NCBI GenBank assembly: GCA_964617665.1
Contig: CAZUAH010000498.1
Coordinates: forward strand, 1-10,327
Reading direction: 5' to 3'
From: JADHUC01 sp964617665
GTDB taxonomy: Bacteria > Planctomycetota > Planctomycetia > Pirellulales > Pirellulaceae
DNA length: 10,327 nucleotides
Shown: positions 6,399-10,327 of the stretch, piece by piece
Numbering within the stretch: the stretch's first letter is position 1
Layout: every line of letters starts with the position of its first letter
Program-made: the position numbers and the translations under genes
Notes under the pieces: generated by a model
Databases searched by the model: none
Seen by the model: the letters and a program-made list of their open reading frames with translations, nothing else
Told to the model about the DNA's origin: nothing

Positions 6399-7631
6399 AT
6401 GAATGAGGAGACGGCCACCTTGGCAAGTGAATTTTCCAGTATTCAGACGGCGGTGGATGCCATCGGGCGTGGCGAAGTGGTGATCGTGGTCGACGCTGAA
6501 GACCGCGAAAACGAAGGCGATTTCATCTGCGCGGCCGAAAAGGCAACGCCGGAAGTTGTCAACTTCATCCTCACCGGGCGCGGTGAGTTCTGTGTGCCCG
6601 TTCTTCCCGAGGTATGCAAACGACTTGAGTTGAATCCGATAGTCGATTCGAACACGGCCCCGCTAAGCACCGCGTTCATGACTCCCATCGATCACAAGTC
6701 GGCGAAAACTGGGATTACCGCAGAAGAAAAATCCCTCACGGTACGATCGATGGTTGATCCTTCGACCACGGCCGGGGATTTCGTTCGCCCGGGGCATGTG
6801 CATCCGCTTCTGGCCAAGGAGGGTGGTGTGTTACGGCGCGCGGGACACACAGAAGCTGCCGTCGATTTGTCTCGCATGGCCGGCCTGACACCGGGTGGCG
6901 TGCTAAGCGAGATCCTTGACGAGAAGGGCGAACGGGCAACTCGCGATTATATGAGGAACCTGGCGAGTAAACACAATCTGGAAATCATCTCCATCGAGCA
7001 GTTGATCGCACATCGCCGCGTGAACGAAAAGCTGGTGAACCGTTGTGCAGAGGCCAACTTGCCGACGCCGTACGGGCGTTTCAAGGTCGTTGTGTACGAC
7101 GTACGCTACGAGCACGAGCAACCGTTTGCCCTGGTACTGGGACAGCCGCAGAAACTCGCGGCACCATTGGTCCGCATTCATTCCAGTTGTTTCACCGGCG
7201 ACGTGCTGCACTCCTTGCGGTGCGATTGTGGCGAACAGTTCCAAATGGCCCTGGATATGATCAGCCAGGAAGGTGCCGGCGTACTGGTCTATCTGCCGCA
7301 GGAAGGCCGTGGCATTGGGCTGGCCGAGAAGATGAAAGCGTACGCCTTACAGGAGCAAGGGCTCGACACGGTCGAAGCCAACCTAGCGTTGGGTTACAAG
7401 GCAGACATGCGAGACTACGGCGTCGGCATTCAGATCCTCAAGGATTTGGGCATGCACAGCGTCCGACTACTGACCAACAACCCGAAGAAGACCGACGCGT
7501 TTATCTACGACGGCTTTGACCTAGAGGTTGTCGACCAAGTGCCGATTATGCCTCCGGTGAACGAGCACAACCAGCAGTATTTAGCCACGAAACGAGACAA
7601 GATGGGGCACAACTTGCCCGAAGACTTCTAA
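6399..7631 (+). CDS. ribBA: Bifunctional 3,4-dihydroxy-2-butanone 4-phosphate synthase / GTP cyclohydrolase II
   Basis: RibBA makes both riboflavin precursors in the cytoplasm: DHBP from ribulose 5-phosphate, and the diaminopyrimidine product from GTP. The 410-residue protein has an N-terminal DHBP synthase domain (about 12-207) with DAEDRENEGD (32-41, metal-binding E37), RPGHVHPLLAKEGGVLRRAG (130-149), HTEA (H150) and the catalytic-region glutamate E171. In the last motif Ser replaces the usual Cys before Glu. The C-terminal GTP cyclohydrolase II domain (about 210-408) carries the zinc motif C264-x10-C275-x-C277, QEGRGIGLAEKMKAYALQEQ (301-320), the D336-x-R338 pair and RLLTNNPKK (356-364). 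Both active sites look intact. An in-frame TTG at 6381 would add six residues. The ATG at 6399 is preferred because a leader of only about 11 bases would precede the TTG. It converges with the gene ending at 7714. Confidence 0.97.
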   Translation: MNEETATLASEFSSIQTAVDAIGRGEVVIVVDAEDRENEGDFICAAEKATPEVVNFILTGRGEFCVPVLPEVCKRLELNPIVDSNTAPLSTAFMTPIDHKSAKTGITAEEKSLTVRSMVDPSTTAGDFVRPGHVHPLLAKEGGVLRRAGHTEAAVDLSRMAGLTPGGVLSEILDEKGERATRDYMRNLASKHNLEIISIEQLIAHRRVNEKLVNRCAEANLPTPYGRFKVVVYDVRYEHEQPFALVLGQPQKLAAPLVRIHSSCFTGDVLHSLRCDCGEQFQMALDMISQEGAGVLVYLPQEGRGIGLAEKMKAYALQEQGLDTVEANLALGYKADMRDYGVGIQILKDLGMHSVRLLTNNPKKTDAFIYDGFDLEVVDQVPIMPPVNEHNQQYLATKRDKMGHNLPEDF

Positions 7632-7713
7632 CGCGGTCGCAGCGCATAGCGTGGTCTACTGAAGAGGTTGACGGCAGACCCAACGGCCGCCCCTATTCAG
7701 GCGAAGGCGATAC
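7632..7713. other. Short gap between convergent genes
   Basis: The 82 bp between the stop codons of ribBA and the large membrane-protein gene should contain ends for both transcripts. I see only short imperfect GC-rich pairing (for example CGCC and GGCG around 7690-7703) and no T tract. Confidence 0.3.
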
Positions 7714-10044
7714 TTAGTGTTCCTCGCCGCCTCCACCACCGTCATCTTCCATATCCATACCGCTGCCGAATTCGCCATAGTCCATCATGTCGCCGTAGTC
7801 ACCAGGCATACCGCCACCGGACGCCGTTATTGGCTGCGCAGTGTCCTCGGCGAACGTTAGACGTCGAAACTCCTCGGTATCGTCGATTTCGTTGCAGGCA
7901 AGTAGATTGCCCTCGCCATCGATGACTAGGAATTCGCCTGGCGTATAGTGGATAGTCTCCTCGTCGTCGTTCTCTTCGTCGATGTCCGTGATCAGTTTCT
8001 TGCCGCCACGGAGATCGGCAACAAAGGCATCCGTATTGAACTCGAAGCCTTCGATCGTCTTGATCTGTTGTGTCAACGGGTGCAATGCATCGGCGTCTTC
8101 CGTGAAACTCAAGTAAGAGCCGCGAAAGACCTCCTTCTCAGCCGGAATCTCCGCAGCTCTGTTGTCATCCCAAACCATGGTGACAAGCTTCCCCTTGGAC
8201 TCTGTCGTTTGGATTTCGATACTGTCAGACAGCGGGATTACCTTGCCGTGCGTCGCGCCACCAGCAACGTACTTCTCTGGCTTTGCGACGGTTACGACAT
8301 TGCTCGCTTCGCTCCAATCCGTTTGCAGGTAGAAAGTCCTCGTTGTCTGCCCCGTCCTCGTGCTGGTTTCCGCGTCTTTCGCTTCCACCTCCCGGACTCG
8401 TTTCGCAACTGCAGCGTCCAGGATTCTTGTGCTTGGTGCGGCTTGCGGATCGCGCGGGTGGTTGGGATCTTCCAGCACGACCGCAACGCGATACCGGTAC
8501 GACTTGCCCGGTTCGGCTGTCAGGTCGAAGAACCGTACCATCTTGTGCTTCACCACGGTTAGCTCTTGCTCGTTCCCGAAGGGAGTTCCATAACCGCCCC
8601 CCGATCCGTAACCGGATCCTTCTTCATCGTACATACCTTCATCGCCATCCCCGTAGTCCATTTCGGATCCGCTGCCAAACGATGAAGAACCCTCGGCTGA
8701 TCCCATCATGCTACCGGAGCCTTCGGGCGCGTACATGCCACTACCACCAGCTCCCGGTCCATACATTCCACCACCGCCCGTTGTGCCGGGACCAACCTTT
8801 GGAATGCTCAAGTCGCCTGGCGAGAGTTCCGAGGATTCGATTTCGATGGGCTCCTCCTCGTCCGGTGCTTCCTCCGTGCTCGCCACTTGTATGCGTTTAA
8901 CCTGCTGTCGCGGGATATCGCTGTGAACGACGATGTCGTCGAACGATTTCAGCATGATCGGAGGTATTGGCATGGTCAGCACACCCGGGACAGTGTACGC
9001 CTCGTCCGCCACTTCCTTTGGGAATGCGGCGTATCGCGCTGACAGCTTCATTGCATAGTTGCTGTTGGAAATCGGTTTCCAGTCCAGCGGGGCATTCGGA
9101 TCGGCGGACACTTCAGCCCTTTCCGCCAGGAAGAACAGATATTTCGGGATATCCTGTTTCGCACTGTAGCCGGTCGTTCCGGCCAGAGCCCTTTCGTACT
9201 CTTCCCACTGCTTCTCATAGGGCACGGTGGCAGTAACGCCCACAACTGCATACGATCTTCCCAGAGCACCCTGAGCACCCATTTGGCTGAAGGTGCCCTG
9301 ATACCCTTTGATGTACAGGTCCCTGTAGATCTTGCCAATGGTTCTCCGGCCGCCGGTCATTCCTGACGTCATCATCGCCCCCGGCCCCATTGACCCTTCG
9401 TCGTCCATTCCGGAGCCCATGTAGCCGGACCCCATCTCTTCTTCTTCCTCGCCGTACTCTGAGCCGCCGCCAGCGGCCCCCGAAAGCATATCGCCGTCGG
9501 AGGAACCGCCCATGTAACCGCGACTTGGTTTCTTCTTCTTGGGCCTTCTTCGCCATGGTTTGGCTTCCTCTTTTGGTTTGGCGACCGCATCTTTGTCGTT
9601 CTCCCAGAAATCTTCGCGACTAGCGGTCCGTATCGGAATGTTGAAAACACCACCCGACGCTTCAACCAGTTGCGGACCCAACATCTTCGGATCGCCGCGT
9701 TTCCCTCGCCTGGGGGTAACGCCTGGGTCCCAGATATTCGATAACGCATAGTCGGCTTCGTCAATTGGCTTCCGACCTTCCTCGGCCTTGCCCCCATAAT
9801 CCTCGACTTCCTTCTCTCGCTCGGGACGAATCGCGTCCCAGTAGTCCTGGTCGAGCCCAGAGCGAGCACTGCTGGCGTTTCGCTTGAGATCCTCCGGTGA
9901 ACCGGTCTCCTCTACTTCCTGCGTGGCGCTGGAGTAGATGAAGAATGCCACCAAACAAAGGACTAGGCCGAAAATCGCCTTCTCCGCGTGATGCGAAACG
10001 AAGCCTTTCAAGCCACCTTTGCCGAAATTGAGTTTGAGCCTCAT
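7714..10044 (-). CDS. Large single-pass membrane-anchored protein with Gly/Met-rich low-complexity segments
   Basis: Function unknown. The 776-residue product starts with a basic cytoplasmic segment, then one membrane helix (about 22-38, KAIFGLVLCLVAFFIYS), then a long acidic region that should lie outside the cytoplasmic membrane. Three low-complexity stretches stand out: about 176-232, 420-490 and 744-776. They are built from Gly, Ser, Met, Tyr, Asp and Glu with recurring GSGYMGSGM and GPGAGGSGMY-like units. Between them are ordinary folded-looking parts (about 235-385 and 493-740). Residues 505-587 (FDLTAEPGKSYRYRVAVVLE, later WSEASNVVTVAKPE) resemble a fibronectin type III strand pattern. 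A Lys/Arg run, RRRPKKKKPSR, lies at 165-175. The ATG at 10044 is preferred over an upstream TTG because GGGAG sits about 8 bases before it. A gene on the same strand ends 161 bp upstream, so the two may be one transcript. A link to a pilus or secretion apparatus is possible but not shown. Confidence 0.85.
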   Translation of the reverse strand: MRLKLNFGKGGLKGFVSHHAEKAIFGLVLCLVAFFIYSSATQEVEETGSPEDLKRNASSARSGLDQDYWDAIRPEREKEVEDYGGKAEEGRKPIDEADYALSNIWDPGVTPRRGKRGDPKMLGPQLVEASGGVFNIPIRTASREDFWENDKDAVAKPKEEAKPWRRRPKKKKPSRGYMGGSSDGDMLSGAAGGGSEYGEEEEEMGSGYMGSGMDDEGSMGPGAMMTSGMTGGRRTIGKIYRDLYIKGYQGTFSQMGAQGALGRSYAVVGVTATVPYEKQWEEYERALAGTTGYSAKQDIPKYLFFLAERAEVSADPNAPLDWKPISNSNYAMKLSARYAAFPKEVADEAYTVPGVLTMPIPPIMLKSFDDIVVHSDIPRQQVKRIQVASTEEAPDEEEPIEIESSELSPGDLSIPKVGPGTTGGGGMYGPGAGGSGMYAPEGSGSMMGSAEGSSSFGSGSEMDYGDGDEGMYDEEGSGYGSGGGYGTPFGNEQELTVVKHKMVRFFDLTAEPGKSYRYRVAVVLEDPNHPRDPQAAPSTRILDAAVAKRVREVEAKDAETSTRTGQTTRTFYLQTDWSEASNVVTVAKPEKYVAGGATHGKVIPLSDSIEIQTTESKGKLVTMVWDDNRAAEIPAEKEVFRGSYLSFTEDADALHPLTQQIKTIEGFEFNTDAFVADLRGGKKLITDIDEENDDEETIHYTPGEFLVIDGEGNLLACNEIDDTEEFRRLTFAEDTAQPITASGGGMPGDYGDMMDYGEFGSGMDMEDDGGGGGEEH

Positions 10045-10081
10045 CGTCGTTTCTCCCAAAAACGATATTCACCCCTTAGGC

Positions 10082-10155
10082 CCAACTTGCGTTGGTCGGT
10101 AGTATCGCCTCGAAGCGTAGTTACGTCATGAGAACGCCTGCCGCTCGAAGGCAGG
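10082..10155. other. Two small hairpins in the intercistronic region
   Basis: CCTGCC (10137-10142) and GGCAGG (10150-10155) form a 6-bp stem with a 7-base loop. Nearer the membrane-protein start, CCAAC (10082-10086) and GTTGG (10091-10095) form a 5-bp stem with a TTGC loop. Neither is followed by a T tract in the direction of transcription. They could be weak processing or attenuation structures in the leader between two minus-strand genes, or chance. Confidence 0.25.
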
Positions 10156-10205
10156 ATTGCGAACTAGGGCCTGACAGTCGTCGTCGATGTTAGCGTCCGA
10201 TCGGC

Positions 10206-10327
10206 CTAACCCGGCGCGCCTGTTTCAGGCTGAACTGTGCCGGTCAGCCCTTCCCCCTGAGTTCGCTCTTTCAGTCTATCCTGCAATTCCTTGTCAACGG
10301 GATTGTAGATATAGATGATACCATACA
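10206..10327 (-). CDS. C-terminal end of a minus-strand CDS cut by the window edge
   Basis: A minus-strand frame enters at the right edge and stops with TAG at 10206-10208. The visible 39 residues begin YGIIYIYNPVDKELQDRLKE and end with a Gly/Thr/Pro-rich tail (QPETGAPG). The hydrophobic-aromatic strand YGIIYIYNP followed by a charged helix and a flexible tail looks like a genuine protein end rather than chance. It lies upstream of, and on the same strand as, the large membrane-protein gene, so the two probably belong together. The family cannot be named from this piece. Confidence 0.6.
   Translation of the reverse strand, partial: YGIIYIYNPVDKELQDRLKERTQGEGLTGTVQPETGAPG

Noticed and set aside
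7948..8562. Plus-strand open frames of about 200 codons opposite the large membrane-protein gene
   Set aside because: They are antisense to a gene with a good ribosome binding site and membrane helix. Their composition is Arg/Ser/Pro-rich and typical of shadow frames over low-complexity coding DNA.
8580..8790. Apparent DNA repeats (GGATCC, CCACCGCC and similar words)
   Set aside because: They result from codons of the Gly/Ser/Asp/Met-rich protein segment rather than from a separate repeat element.

Overview
The window looks like an ordinary chromosomal segment of a planctomycete, probably in or near the Pirellulales. This rests on recognising the types of protein present, not on a database search. 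The pointers are a long-form SAICAR synthase, a fused RibBA, a divergent GH10-like barrel protein of the kind I associate with planctomycetes, and a very long Gly/Met/Ser/Asp-rich membrane-anchored protein. Base composition is moderately GC-rich and even throughout. I see no insertion sequence, phage gene, CRISPR array, rRNA or tRNA.

Layout from left to right. Positions 1-217 hold no certain gene; a basic plus-strand frame runs off the left edge. Next is a minus-strand pair, purC (SAICAR synthase, de novo purine synthesis) followed after only 7 bp by a three-helix DUF3592-like membrane protein (218-1108). A divergent promoter region (2004-2206) separates purC from a plus-strand gene for a GH10-like protein (2207-3700) that appears to lack both catalytic glutamates. 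A 341-bp gap follows; it holds a striking nested palindrome just after that gene. Then comes a plus-strand HD-domain dNTPase-like phosphohydrolase (4042-5373), which converges with a minus-strand conserved protein of unknown function (5387-6235).

The second divergent region (6236-6398) carries a perfect TATAAT box for ribBA (6399-7631), the bifunctional riboflavin-precursor enzyme. It also holds a matched inverted motif pair, ACAGGGTA-N3-GTAT, one copy facing each flanking gene. The right third is a minus-strand unit: the C-terminal 39 codons of a truncated gene (10206-10327), then a 776-residue single-pass membrane protein with three low-complexity segments and a possible fibronectin-III-like stretch (7714-10044).

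Purine synthesis (PurC), GTP-consuming riboflavin synthesis (RibBA) and nucleotide hydrolysis (HD protein) all touch nucleotide metabolism. The genes are not in one operon, so I treat this as loose neighbourhood only. The most interesting items are the catalytically depleted GH10-like protein, the inverted motif pair upstream of ribBA, the nested palindrome at 3721-3761, and the large low-complexity membrane protein with its truncated upstream partner.
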